Assembly: GCA_012960155.1 (NCBI GenBank)
Contig: DUBU01000033.1
Coordinates: 464 to 62,430, forward strand
DNA: 61,967 nucleotides
DNA from: Micavibrio sp.
GTDB lineage: Bacteria; Pseudomonadota; Alphaproteobacteria; Micavibrionales; Micavibrionaceae
Direction: 5' to 3'
Part shown: piece by piece, positions 54,141 through 61,967 of the stretch
Layout: each line of letters starts with the position of its first letter
Position numbering within the stretch: position 1 is the first letter of the stretch
Notes under the pieces: model-generated
What the model was told of the DNA's origin: nothing
Databases searched by the model: none
Seen by the model: the letters and a program-made list of their open reading frames with translations, nothing else
Position numbers and translations under genes: made by a program

Positions 54141-54194
54141 TTACAACACAACGTTGTAAAGGCGCGTTATAACGCCTAATTGAGAATCATTACC
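54141..54194. promoter_or_regulatory. Dyads and Fur-like box between the small acidic gene and pabB
   Basis: TTACAAC (54141-54147) and GTTGTAA form a 7-base inverted repeat with loop ACAAC. GCGTTATAACGC (54164-54175) is a perfect 12-base palindrome. TGAGAATCATTA (54181-54192) resembles half of a Fur box. They could serve the small acidic gene, pabB or both. Confidence 0.4.
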
Positions 54195-54275
54195 AATCAC
54201 AAAATGTTACAACCGCAAAAAACCGTGATTTTTAAGTTGCATTCAGAGAGCGTAAAGCCTTATGAATGAAGCGTT

Positions 54276-55682
54276 ATGAAGTTATTCTCTTTTGCCCTCG
54301 ACCCTAAAAACTTTCAACCGGAAACAACATTTTCCGCTTGGGAGTCCGCGCCTTACAGCCTGTTTTTTGACAGTGCGGACCGCGAGCACGAGCTTGGCAG
54401 ATACAGCTTTCTATGCTTTTTGCCGATCGAAACGATCGAAGCCAAAAACGGTTACACGACGATTACAAACCGTGATGGTCAGCACAAAGAAGAAGGCAAC
54501 CCGTTCGAAATTCTGCATGACCGTATAGACCATTACGGCATGAATAAACGCATTAACGAAGCTTTCCCGCCATTTCAAGGCGGAGCCGCCGGTTATTTCG
54601 GCTACGATCTGGCGCGCGACCTTGAATCTTTACCTGCTTTTACCAAAGATGAAGGCGTTCCTGACATGGCGGTTGGCATTTATGACCAGCTTTGCGCCTT
54701 TGACCACGAACAAAATAAAGCATGGTATCTAACTTATGCTGATAGCCCTGATCACGCACAAAAACGATACGATATGTTTTTATCAAAATCAGAGGTGCAG
54801 AACGTACCAGCGAGCACATTATCAGGCTGGCAGAACAGCGTCAGCCGCGCAGAGTACGAAGCACGAGTCCAGCGCATTATCGATTACGTTTACGCAGGCG
54901 ATATTTTCCAAGCCAATTTATCCCAGCGCTTCCATACCGAAATAGAACCGGGCTTTTCCGCTTATGGGCATTACCTGTCTCTGCGCGAAGCGAACCCCGC
55001 GCCATTTGGTGCTTTTATGAATTTTGGCTCTATCAAACTAGCTTCGGCTTCGCCCGAACGCTTTATCAATCATTATGGCCGTATCGCTGAAACGCGCCCG
55101 ATTAAGGGAACGATCAAGCGCTACGCCGACCCCGAACATGACCAAGACCAAAAGGATATGCTTGCCAGCAGCGATAAGGACCGTGCGGAAAACGTTATGA
55201 TCGTTGACCTGCTTCGTAACGACCTTTCGAAAGTCTGCGAGGATCACAGTGTTCGCGTTACGCGCCTTAATCATCTGGAGAGCTTTGCCCATGTACACCA
55301 TCTGGTGTCTACGGTCGAAGGCGTGATACGCGCCGATAAATCCGCAGTAAGCCTTTTAGAAGCCTGCTTCCCCGGCGGCTCCATCACAGGGGCACCGAAA
55401 GTGCGCGCGATGGAAATTATTGAGGAGCTGGAAGATACCCGCCGTGGCCCGTATTGCGGATCTATGGGCTATATCGGCTTTGACGGCACTATGGATACGA
55501 ACATCATTATTCGTACGCTGGTTTATAATGGCAACACCGTATCTCTTAATGTCGGCGGCGGGATTACAGCAGCATCTGACCCCGCGTCAGAATACATGGA
55601 AACACTGCACAAGGCACTCGGCTTTTTTGGCGGGGATATCACAATCGAAAAAGAAGACAGCGACAGTAAGAAAAGAGCGTGA
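54276..55682 (+). CDS. pabB: Aminodeoxychorismate synthase component I
   Basis: It aminates chorismate for p-aminobenzoate and folate synthesis. A 468-residue protein of the chorismate-binding family. The core reads GDIFQANLSQRF, then RIAETRPIKGTIKRYADPEH with the Lys that PabB uses. KDRAENVMIVDLLRNDLS is the metal-binding region, and CFPGGSITGAPKVRAME ends the active site. PIKGT points to PabB rather than TrpE. No glutamine amidotransferase (pabA) is beside it. The start has only a weak site (GAAGCG). Confidence 0.93.
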   Translation: MKLFSFALDPKNFQPETTFSAWESAPYSLFFDSADREHELGRYSFLCFLPIETIEAKNGYTTITNRDGQHKEEGNPFEILHDRIDHYGMNKRINEAFPPFQGGAAGYFGYDLARDLESLPAFTKDEGVPDMAVGIYDQLCAFDHEQNKAWYLTYADSPDHAQKRYDMFLSKSEVQNVPASTLSGWQNSVSRAEYEARVQRIIDYVYAGDIFQANLSQRFHTEIEPGFSAYGHYLSLREANPAPFGAFMNFGSIKLASASPERFINHYGRIAETRPIKGTIKRYADPEHDQDQKDMLASSDKDRAENVMIVDLLRNDLSKVCEDHSVRVTRLNHLESFAHVHHLVSTVEGVIRADKSAVSLLEACFPGGSITGAPKVRAMEIIEELEDTRRGPYCGSMGYIGFDGTMDTNIIIRTLVYNGNTVSLNVGGGITAASDPASEYMETLHKALGFFGGDITIEKEDSDSKKRA

Positions 55683-55754
55683 GTTTTCCAGTAATTCTGC
55701 TAAAATCTTTGTCGGATTAACTCTACCCGCAATTATCTCTCCGAGGGAATTTTC

Positions 55755-56324
55755 ATGGAAACCATTTTAGTTTTAGTCGCGGTCTTCGCCGCATACTCAA
55801 TCTTTTTGTATAACCGTCTTGTGGCTCTGCGCCAGACACGCAAGAACGCGTTTTCGGATATCGATGTTCAGCTAAAGCAGCGTTATAACCTCGTGCCGCA
55901 GCTGGTCGATACAGTTAAAGGCTACGCCAAGCACGAAAAAGAGACTTTTGAGAACGTAACAGCAGCACGTGCCGGTATTGATAAAACATCACAAGGTTCA
56001 GGCCCTGATGCAGGTCGTATTAAAGCCGAGAATGCTCTGGGCGCAGCCATGATGAACCTGTTTGCAGTTGCCGAGAACTACCCTGACCTTAAAGCTGACC
56101 AGAACTTCCAGCGCCTGATGTCCGAGCTTTCAGATATCGAGAACAAACTGGCTGCTGCGCGCCGCTTCTTTAACAGCGCCACGAACGAGTTCAACACAGC
56201 TGTTCAGCAGTTCCCTGCCAACATCTTTGCCGGTATGTTCGGCTTCTCTGAAGAGCCATTCTTCGAGATTGAAGAAAACATCAAGGATGCCGTTAACAAG
56301 GCTCCTGACGTTAAATTCGACTAA
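55755..56324 (+). CDS. lemA: LemA-family protein
   Basis: A 189-residue protein with GAGGGA before the ATG. One N-terminal helix (ILVLVAVFAAYSIFLYN) anchors it, and the rest is a long helical bundle: FSDIDVQLKQRYNLVPQLVD, then DIENKLAAARRFFNSATNEF, both family signatures. LemA is often paired with an M48 protease of the next gene, as here (12 bases apart). Role in envelope quality control inferred. Confidence 0.95.
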   Translation: METILVLVAVFAAYSIFLYNRLVALRQTRKNAFSDIDVQLKQRYNLVPQLVDTVKGYAKHEKETFENVTAARAGIDKTSQGSGPDAGRIKAENALGAAMMNLFAVAENYPDLKADQNFQRLMSELSDIENKLAAARRFFNSATNEFNTAVQQFPANIFAGMFGFSEEPFFEIEENIKDAVNKAPDVKFD

Positions 56325-56336
56325 GGATAGCCTGCT

Positions 56337-57446
56337 ATGGCCGCTATCGGTCTCAAAAGCCAGATCTGGAACAACAATATTAAATCTGTTGCCCTGCTGG
56401 CTTTTTATCCTCTTTTGATCATTGCTATTTTTTGGACCATATCTTTTATGGTCGGCTGGATGTCAGGCGGCTATATGCAAGGCAATGATTATAGCTGGCA
56501 AGACGCCGTCAATAGTGGTGTGCGCCTTGGCAATGCCTATACCCTGCACTATTGGCCGCTTGTCATGACCATCGTTGCCGCATGGTTTGTGATCGCCTAT
56601 TTCCTTCAAGGCAAGATGATCCAGAAGCTTTCGCACGCCCACAGCGTGACCCGCGCCGAAGAGCCCGAGCTTTATAACCTTCTTGAAAATCTTTGCATCT
56701 CGCGCGGCATGACAACACCCAAACTGCAAATCATTGAAACCCATGCCCGCAACGCCTTTGCCAGCGGCATTACCGATTCCACCTATACTGTAACTGTTAC
56801 GCGCGGCTTACTGCAGTCTTTGCAGCAGGATGAGGTTGAAGCCGTATTGGCTCATGAACTAACCCACATTGAAAACCGCGATGTACGTCTTTTGATCGTT
56901 TCCATTATCTTTACGGGCATGATCGGTTTCTTTGCCCAAATGGCGTGGAGTTCTATTCGCTATAACATGTTTTTGGGCAGCAGCCGCCGTAATAAAACAG
57001 ATATGCGGATTATTCTGGTTCTTCTCGCTGTAGTGGCGGTTTTATGGGTTGGCTATCTGGCCACGCTGTTTACACGTTTTGCGCTATCACGTCGCCGCGA
57101 ATATATGGCCGATGCGGGTGCGGTTGAAATGACCAAAAACCCTGAGGCCATGATGCGCGCCTTACTGCGCCTGTCAGGTAAAGATAAGATCCCCGAGGCG
57201 ACGGGCGATATTGCGCTGATGTGTATCGAGAACAGCAGCAAGTTTATGGGGCTGTTTATGACGCACCCGCCGCTGGAACAGCGTATCAAAGCCATTTCGG
57301 ATGTCACAGGCACTCCTATTCCCGAGCTAAAACCCGGTCACCGCGCCGAGGAGCGTTTCAAACATCCTGAGGAGCGCAAAAATCCATGGCTTACGGCAAC
57401 ACGTGGTAACCGTAATCCATGGATCAATAATCGTTCAGAAGATTAA
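56337..57446 (+). CDS. Membrane M48-family metalloprotease (HtpX-like)
   Basis: A 369-residue protein. Two N-terminal helices (about 18-42 and 68-90) and two later ones (about 192-210 and 222-244) flank the catalytic region. The zinc site is HELTHIENRD in VLAHELTHIENRD, and the third ligand Asp/Glu lies in RRREYMADAGAVEM. The last 60 residues are basic and cytoplasmic. It probably cleaves damaged membrane proteins. It is in an operon with lemA and is read towards the convergent oligoendopeptidase gene (no spacer). Confidence 0.9.
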   Translation: MAAIGLKSQIWNNNIKSVALLAFYPLLIIAIFWTISFMVGWMSGGYMQGNDYSWQDAVNSGVRLGNAYTLHYWPLVMTIVAAWFVIAYFLQGKMIQKLSHAHSVTRAEEPELYNLLENLCISRGMTTPKLQIIETHARNAFASGITDSTYTVTVTRGLLQSLQQDEVEAVLAHELTHIENRDVRLLIVSIIFTGMIGFFAQMAWSSIRYNMFLGSSRRNKTDMRIILVLLAVVAVLWVGYLATLFTRFALSRRREYMADAGAVEMTKNPEAMMRALLRLSGKDKIPEATGDIALMCIENSSKFMGLFMTHPPLEQRIKAISDVTGTPIPELKPGHRAEERFKHPEERKNPWLTATRGNRNPWINNRSED

Positions 57447-59309
57447 TTAAGGCGCTTTGGGCTTAGGCGTAGCGTTTTGATTTGCCTCCAGAAGCGGCTC
57501 ACAGAGCTCTTCCAGTTCATCCAGCAGATCTTCGATGACTTTCAAGCCTTTATTCCAGAAGGACGGATCTTCGATATCAAGACCGAACATCTCTTTTAAG
57601 TCTTCGGGTTTCAGTGTGCCGCCCATTTCCAGCATCTTGATATATTTTTCTTCGAAATCAGGCACGCTGCCTTCTTCGTAGACAGTGTAGAGCGCATTTA
57701 CCAGCGTATCACCGAATGTATAGGCGTAAACATAGAACGGCGTATGCACCAGATGCGGAATATAGCCATACACCGCGCCGTAATCCTTATCCAAGGGAAT
57801 AGCATCGCCATAGCTGTCGCCCAAGGCTTCCAGCCAGTATCCTGCGAATTCCTCTTCGGTCAGCGGGCCATTGGCTTTGTAATGGCCGTGGATTTTCTTT
57901 TCGAAGTCATAGAACGACATCTGACGATATACCGTGTTGATCATATCGTTTACTTTTTCAAATAGCAGCTTGCGACGTTCATCATCATCGGCCGCATTAC
58001 GCAGCAAGGATTTAAAGGTCAGCATTTCACCAAAGACACTCGCTGTTTCGGCCAATGTCAGTGGTGTGCTGACAACCGCATCGCCTTTATGCTTGGCCAG
58101 TTCCTGATGAACACCGTGGCCTAGCTCATGCGCCATAGTCGCGACATCGCGCGGCGTACCTTGGTAATTCAGCATGACCATGGCATGCGCGAGCGCCGCA
58201 CCACCGGGATGCGCAAACGCGCCGCCCTGTTTTTTCTTTTCAACAGGCGCATCAATCCAGCCTTTATCAAAGAATTCTTTGGCTTTCGCGGCCATTTCCG
58301 GCGAGAACTCAGCATAGGCATCCAGCACGATATCGCGCGCTTCGCTAAACGGGATATAACGCTTCTGCTTGTCTTCGAAGACGTTGACGTTACGATCTGA
58401 TGGCTTAAGTGTGTCTTGGCCCATCAGAGCAGCCTTTAGCTTATAAAAACGATGCGGAATGGACTCATATGACTCCTTCACAGCTGTTTCCAGCGCATCA
58501 ACGACTTCAGGCTTGATATTATTGGAGAAATGGCGCGCATCCCAAGGATTTTCAAAATTCGTCCAGCGATCATCTACCGTTTTAAGGCGCATCAACTCGT
58601 TATGCACCTGCGCCCAGATCAGGCTGTTTTTGTTCATGACCTCAACGAACACCTCGTGAGCAGCTTCGCGGCGCGCAGGATCAGGATCGCCTGCCACGAT
58701 ATCCAGAATTTCTTCCAGACCCAGCTCTTCGCCGTCAAATTCGTAAACCAGTGAGGTGTGCAAATCGTCGAACAGCTTGTTCCAGCCATCTTCAGGGCTT
58801 AACTGTGCGGAGTATTTCTGTACTTCTTCATGCGCCGTATGCGGAATGCCGCGGCGGACAGAGTCAATCCATGGCTCTAGCGCCTGTAGATCAGGTGTTT
58901 GCGCGATCATGGCTTTCAGGCTTTGTTCATCCAGCTTCTTGATTTCGTTGCCGAAGAAATTCGTTGCGGTTGTGACTTCGGTTGCCCATGTGCCGAATTT
59001 CACAAGTTCCCCGCCTAGCGTATTGTCCTGTACTGTGCGCAGCTGGATATATGTTCCCATCTTGCCGAACAAATCGCCGATCTGCTTGCTTTTATTAATC
59101 GCATTGGCCAGTTCCTGACCCGTTAGCTGCGCGATTTTGCCTTCGTAATCCGTGGCAAATTCTTTGACCATAGCGGCCGCTTTGGCTTTATCAGCTTCGA
59201 GTTCGTCTGATTTGATATCAGGGTAAAAAGCGTCAAAATTCCAGCGCGGCAGCACATCGGCTTTGCGCGCGGCATTGGCATTAAAACTTGGCTTAGACTG
59301 GTCCGTCAT
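57447..59309 (-). CDS. pepF: Oligoendopeptidase F (M3 metallopeptidase)
   Basis: A 620-residue cytoplasmic peptidase that cleaves peptides of about 7-17 residues. An N-terminal helical domain (about 1-200) closes over the catalytic part. The zinc site is HELGHGVHQ in TMAHELGHGVHQ, and the downstream Glu is in LAETASVFGEMLTF. GEELGLEEILDIVAGDPD and YGYIPHLVHTPFYVYAYTFG are further M3B features. Its stop codon directly abuts the stop of the convergent M48 gene. Confidence 0.94.
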   Translation of the reverse strand: MTDQSKPSFNANAARKADVLPRWNFDAFYPDIKSDELEADKAKAAAMVKEFATDYEGKIAQLTGQELANAINKSKQIGDLFGKMGTYIQLRTVQDNTLGGELVKFGTWATEVTTATNFFGNEIKKLDEQSLKAMIAQTPDLQALEPWIDSVRRGIPHTAHEEVQKYSAQLSPEDGWNKLFDDLHTSLVYEFDGEELGLEEILDIVAGDPDPARREAAHEVFVEVMNKNSLIWAQVHNELMRLKTVDDRWTNFENPWDARHFSNNIKPEVVDALETAVKESYESIPHRFYKLKAALMGQDTLKPSDRNVNVFEDKQKRYIPFSEARDIVLDAYAEFSPEMAAKAKEFFDKGWIDAPVEKKKQGGAFAHPGGAALAHAMVMLNYQGTPRDVATMAHELGHGVHQELAKHKGDAVVSTPLTLAETASVFGEMLTFKSLLRNAADDDERRKLLFEKVNDMINTVYRQMSFYDFEKKIHGHYKANGPLTEEEFAGYWLEALGDSYGDAIPLDKDYGAVYGYIPHLVHTPFYVYAYTFGDTLVNALYTVYEEGSVPDFEEKYIKMLEMGGTLKPEDLKEMFGLDIEDPSFWNKGLKVIEDLLDELEELCEPLLEANQNATPKPKAP

Positions 59310-59449
59310 TGTGATACTCCCTATTTATGTTTTTTGATTACTTCCTGATTAGCACAGCACGACTATAAAGGCCACTTTTGTTTATATGGGAAGTGTGTAA
59401 CCTGTGCGCATTGGCTTACGAAACTATTGTAAATCTGTTGGGAATCGCT

Positions 59450-59477
59450 TTGAAAGCGGTGTAAAATGGACTATATA
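59450..59477 (+). promoter_or_regulatory. Promoter of the Bax-inhibitor-1 gene
   Basis: TTGAAA (59450-59455) and TATATA (59472-59477) are 16 bases apart. The leader is about 75 bases long. It lies in the 251-base gap after the divergent oligoendopeptidase gene. Confidence 0.5.
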
Positions 59478-59560
59478 AGTATGGTATAGCGCGCTTTGCA
59501 AGTTTATGTTTGAGCGCGTTTTTTAAGGGGTTCAATCTGTTTTTAAGGAGAAAACAACAT

Positions 59561-60271
59561 ATGCAACCTGATAACTTTTCGAGTCAGACACAGTCTCGCG
59601 CTACCGTAGGGTTTGATGCGGGCCTTCAGGCTCACATGCAACGTATTTACAACCGCATGACATTGGGCGTGCTGGTGACTGCTATTACGGCCTTTGTCGT
59701 ATCCAGCAGCCCTGCTTTGCTGCAACTGTTCTTGGGCGGTCCGCAAATGTACATCGTGATGTTTGCGCCGCTGGCTTTGGTATGGTTCGGCTTTAACCCG
59801 ATGACAATGTCTCAAGGCCGTCTGAAAGCAACGTTCTTTGCCATCAGCGCCCTTTACGGTATCAGCTTTTCCGTGATCTTGCTGGCCTATACAGGCGAAA
59901 GCATTGCCAAAGCGTTCTTTATCGCTTCGGGTATGTTCGCAGGCCTTAGCATCTTCGGCTATTCAACCAAGAAAAATCTGGATGGCTTGATGACATTCTG
60001 CATCATGGGCGTCTGGGGCGTTCTGATCATGGGTCTTCTGAATGCCTTCATTTTCAAGAGTGAAGCCCTGTTTGATATCGTATCAGCGGTCGGCATCATT
60101 TCTTTTGCGGGTATTACAGCATGGCAAACACAAGCGATGAAGCAAATGTACCACCCGGCATCAGGCGACGAAGCCAATAGCCGTATGGGCTGGTCAGCGG
60201 CGTTGACGCTGTATATCAGCTTTATCGCACTGTTCATGCACATCCTGCACTTTGTTGGTCAAAACCGCTAA
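59561..60271 (+). CDS. Bax inhibitor-1/YccA-family membrane protein
   Basis: The ATG at 59561 has AAGGAG ten bases upstream, giving 236 residues; an upstream in-frame ATG at 59510 has no site. Seven helices begin at about residue 35 (MTLGVLVTAITAFVVSS). The family signatures are seen in FNPMTMSQGRLKATFFAISA and LYISFIALFMHILHFVG. The protein may act as a calcium or proton leak and protects against stress or protein-quality defects; in E. coli YccA slows FtsH. It is followed by a good terminator. Confidence 0.93.
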   Translation: MQPDNFSSQTQSRATVGFDAGLQAHMQRIYNRMTLGVLVTAITAFVVSSSPALLQLFLGGPQMYIVMFAPLALVWFGFNPMTMSQGRLKATFFAISALYGISFSVILLAYTGESIAKAFFIASGMFAGLSIFGYSTKKNLDGLMTFCIMGVWGVLIMGLLNAFIFKSEALFDIVSAVGIISFAGITAWQTQAMKQMYHPASGDEANSRMGWSAALTLYISFIALFMHILHFVGQNR

Positions 60272-60297
60272 GACAGGATGTCGTACAGAATTTTGTG

Positions 60298-60328
60298 AAA
60301 GCCCGGCACATGTCGGGCTTTTTCTTTT
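60298..60328 (+). terminator. Rho-independent terminator after the Bax-inhibitor-1 gene
   Basis: AAAGCCCG, an eight-base loop and CGGGCTTT are followed by a T-rich run. Confidence 0.88.
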
Positions 60329-60404
60329 GTAAGCAATGACTTACGCCCGTATGCAAATTGCAAAACTTGTCAGATATTAAGACATCTGCCCGTAAAATCA
60401 CCGT

Positions 60405-61799
60405 ATGACACGCATATTGCTTATCGAAGATGACCGCAGCATTGCCGCGCTTTATATCGGAGCGCTGGAAAAAGACGGCTATCACGTTACGCTATGCGCC
60501 AGCGGGGCGGATGCGCTAGCTGCTTTACAGGATGCCGCACCGCATATGGCCTTACTGGATATAAAGCTTCCTGATATGGATGGCTTGACGGTGATGGATT
60601 ATCTAGCGCGGCATCACCCCTGTTTGCCTGTCATCGTGATTACAGGTCACGGGTCGGTTAATACGGCTGTTGATGCCATGCGACGCGGTGCCGATGATTT
60701 TCTGGTAAAACCCTTTAGTACAGAGCGGCTGTTAAGCGCCGTGGCCGGCACCCTTGCCAAAGACAGGGATGAAACCGTCCCCCGTGCCATTGCGGGACTA
60801 ACAGGCCATGCCGAACACAAACCCGCGCAGCGCCAATCCTTCGGTGATTTTATCGGCGGGTCTGCTGTCATGCGCTCCGTGTTCAGTCAGATCGAAAATG
60901 CCGCCCGCAGCGATGCCACGGTCTTTATCACGGGCGAGTCAGGCACAGGTAAAGAAATCTGCGCCGAAGCCATTCATAAGCACAGCAAACGGGCACTGAA
61001 GCCGTTTATTCCGATTAACTGTGCCGCCATCCCCCGCGATTTGATGGAATCAGAGCTGTTCGGACATGTTAAAGGCGCGTTTACGGGTGCGATAACCGAT
61101 CGGCACGGCGCGGCGCATATGGCCAATGGCGGCACATTATTTCTGGACGAAATTGCCGAGATGAACCGCGATATGCAGAGCAAGCTGCTGCGATTTTTGC
61201 AAAGCCTTTCTTTCCAGAAAGTCGGCGGCAGTAAAATTGAAACCACAGATATACGCATTATCTGTGCCACCAATAAAAACCCGCTGGACGAGATTGATAG
61301 CGGCCAGTTTCGCGAGGATCTATTTTACCGCCTGCACGTTCTGCCAGTCTATATGCCGCCGTTAAAAGATCGCGGTGATGACGTAATTGATATTGCGATG
61401 GCTTTCTTGCAGCGTTTTACGCGCGAAGAACAAAAGAACTTTGTCAGCTTTGATGAAGAGGCAGAGCGTAGACTGCGTTCCTATGACTGGCCGGGCAATA
61501 TTAGACAACTGCAAAATGTTATCCGCAATGTCGTTGTCATGCATGAAGGCGATATCGTCAGTGTGCATATGTTACCGGGCGGATTACTGCACGGAAAGAA
61601 TTCAACGATACCCCTTATCCCGAGCAAGACGACATCTTTTGAAATCAAGCCGCTGGCACAAGCTGAGCGAGAAATTATCGAGTCCGCGATACGGGCTTGT
61701 GATGGGAATATTCCTCAGGCTGCGGCGGCTTTAGAAGTCTCGCCATCGACTATCTATCGGAAAAAAGCCTCATGGGATGCCTCGGATTCAGCTAAATAG
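60405..61799 (+). CDS. NtrC-family sigma-54-dependent response regulator
   Basis: A 464-residue protein of three domains. The receiver (1-115) has ILLIEDD, phosphoacceptor Asp52 in LLDIKLPDMDG, and Lys102 in FLVKPF. The AAA+ domain has GESGTGKE (177-184) and an intact GAFTGA (224-229) for sigma-54 contact. The C-terminal Fis-type helix-turn-helix is in GNIPQAAAALEVSPSTIYRK. It should activate sigma-54 promoters when phosphorylated. No histidine kinase is beside it, at least within this window. A weak start context (no clear Shine-Dalgarno site) is noted. Confidence 0.94.
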   Translation: MTRILLIEDDRSIAALYIGALEKDGYHVTLCASGADALAALQDAAPHMALLDIKLPDMDGLTVMDYLARHHPCLPVIVITGHGSVNTAVDAMRRGADDFLVKPFSTERLLSAVAGTLAKDRDETVPRAIAGLTGHAEHKPAQRQSFGDFIGGSAVMRSVFSQIENAARSDATVFITGESGTGKEICAEAIHKHSKRALKPFIPINCAAIPRDLMESELFGHVKGAFTGAITDRHGAAHMANGGTLFLDEIAEMNRDMQSKLLRFLQSLSFQKVGGSKIETTDIRIICATNKNPLDEIDSGQFREDLFYRLHVLPVYMPPLKDRGDDVIDIAMAFLQRFTREEQKNFVSFDEEAERRLRSYDWPGNIRQLQNVIRNVVVMHEGDIVSVHMLPGGLLHGKNSTIPLIPSKTTSFEIKPLAQAEREIIESAIRACDGNIPQAAAALEVSPSTIYRKKASWDASDSAK

Positions 61800-61818
61800 C
61801 CACGCTTGTCAAAAATTG

Positions 61819-61847
61819 TTGATTCTTTGATACGGCGATAGTATGGT
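61819..61847 (+). promoter_or_regulatory. Promoter of tRNA-Ala
   Basis: TTGATT (61819-61824) and TATGGT (61842-61847) are 17 bases apart, about 30 bases before the tRNA. Confidence 0.5.
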
Positions 61848-61877
61848 CTTGTCTCTTCGCAGGTCACAATACTGTGA

Positions 61878-61953
<76 letters not shown>

Positions 61954-61967
61954 TTTCCCCTTAGATA

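Overview
The window looks like a chromosomal segment of a mid-GC alphaproteobacterium. The evidence is an NDUFA12-type complex I accessory gene, an mlaD-DUF2155-aat-accC-accB neighbourhood, a TIGR02300-type zinc-ribbon/poly-Asp protein, guaB/rsmB/guaA on one strand, and CtrA-like boxes. The many unrecognised secreted and membrane proteins would fit a less-studied lineage, but I cannot name the genus. I see no prophage, insertion sequence, CRISPR array, rRNA or replication origin. Two tRNAs, Gly(GCC) near the left edge and Ala(GGC) at the right edge, lie close to the window ends.

Layout. 1-8.5 kb: tRNA-Gly, a secreted protein, an M50-like membrane protein, two unknown membrane proteins, a lone flagellin with a foreign central module, an RND exporter and a DUF2147 protein. 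8.5-15 kb, all minus strand: a secreted protein, a BLUF blue-light sensor, a ceramidase-family membrane hydrolase, an OafA-type acyltransferase with SGNH domain, a methyltransferase, a HExxH protein, a small membrane protein and a His-rich peptide. 15.1-16.7 kb: an AT-rich two-gene island (DUF262 protein plus HEPN-like protein), the best candidate for a mobile defence module. 16.7-31 kb: guaA, metF, metE, a bestrophin-like protein, a divergent subtilase with P-domain, rsmB, a GNAT/unknown/ThiE-like operon and guaB. 31-38 kb: rlmE, a periplasmic M48 protease, two DsbA-like proteins, aroQ and an unusual fusion of a receiver and a guanine-deaminase-like domain in which both key sites are altered. 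38-42.5 kb: NDUFA12, mlaD and DUF2155 converging on aat, accC and accB. 42.5-43 kb: a gene-free stretch holding a strongly structured RNA leader with an 11-codon ORF and a terminator. 43-51 kb: a pilin-like protein, a helical protein, thiolase, the TIGR02300 protein, a CDF transporter, glucokinase, a NodB-family protein and unknown proteins. 51-62 kb: a DinG-type helicase, pabB, lemA with an M48 protease, oligoendopeptidase F, a Bax-inhibitor-1 protein, an NtrC-family regulator and tRNA-Ala.

How the genes fit together: purine synthesis (guaA, guaB), methionine/folate (metE, metF, pabB), fatty-acid initiation (accB, accC), shikimate (aroQ) and RNA/translation functions (rsmB, rlmE, aat, tRNAs) form the housekeeping core. 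Envelope maintenance (mlaD, two M48 proteases, DsbA proteins, RND exporter, acyltransferase) is the next theme. Accessory material sits between these blocks. The items most worth a second look are the DUF262/HEPN pair, the receiver-deaminase fusion, the flagellin with inserted module, the 42.7-kb structured leader, and the twin palindromes before the gene at 50.66 kb.
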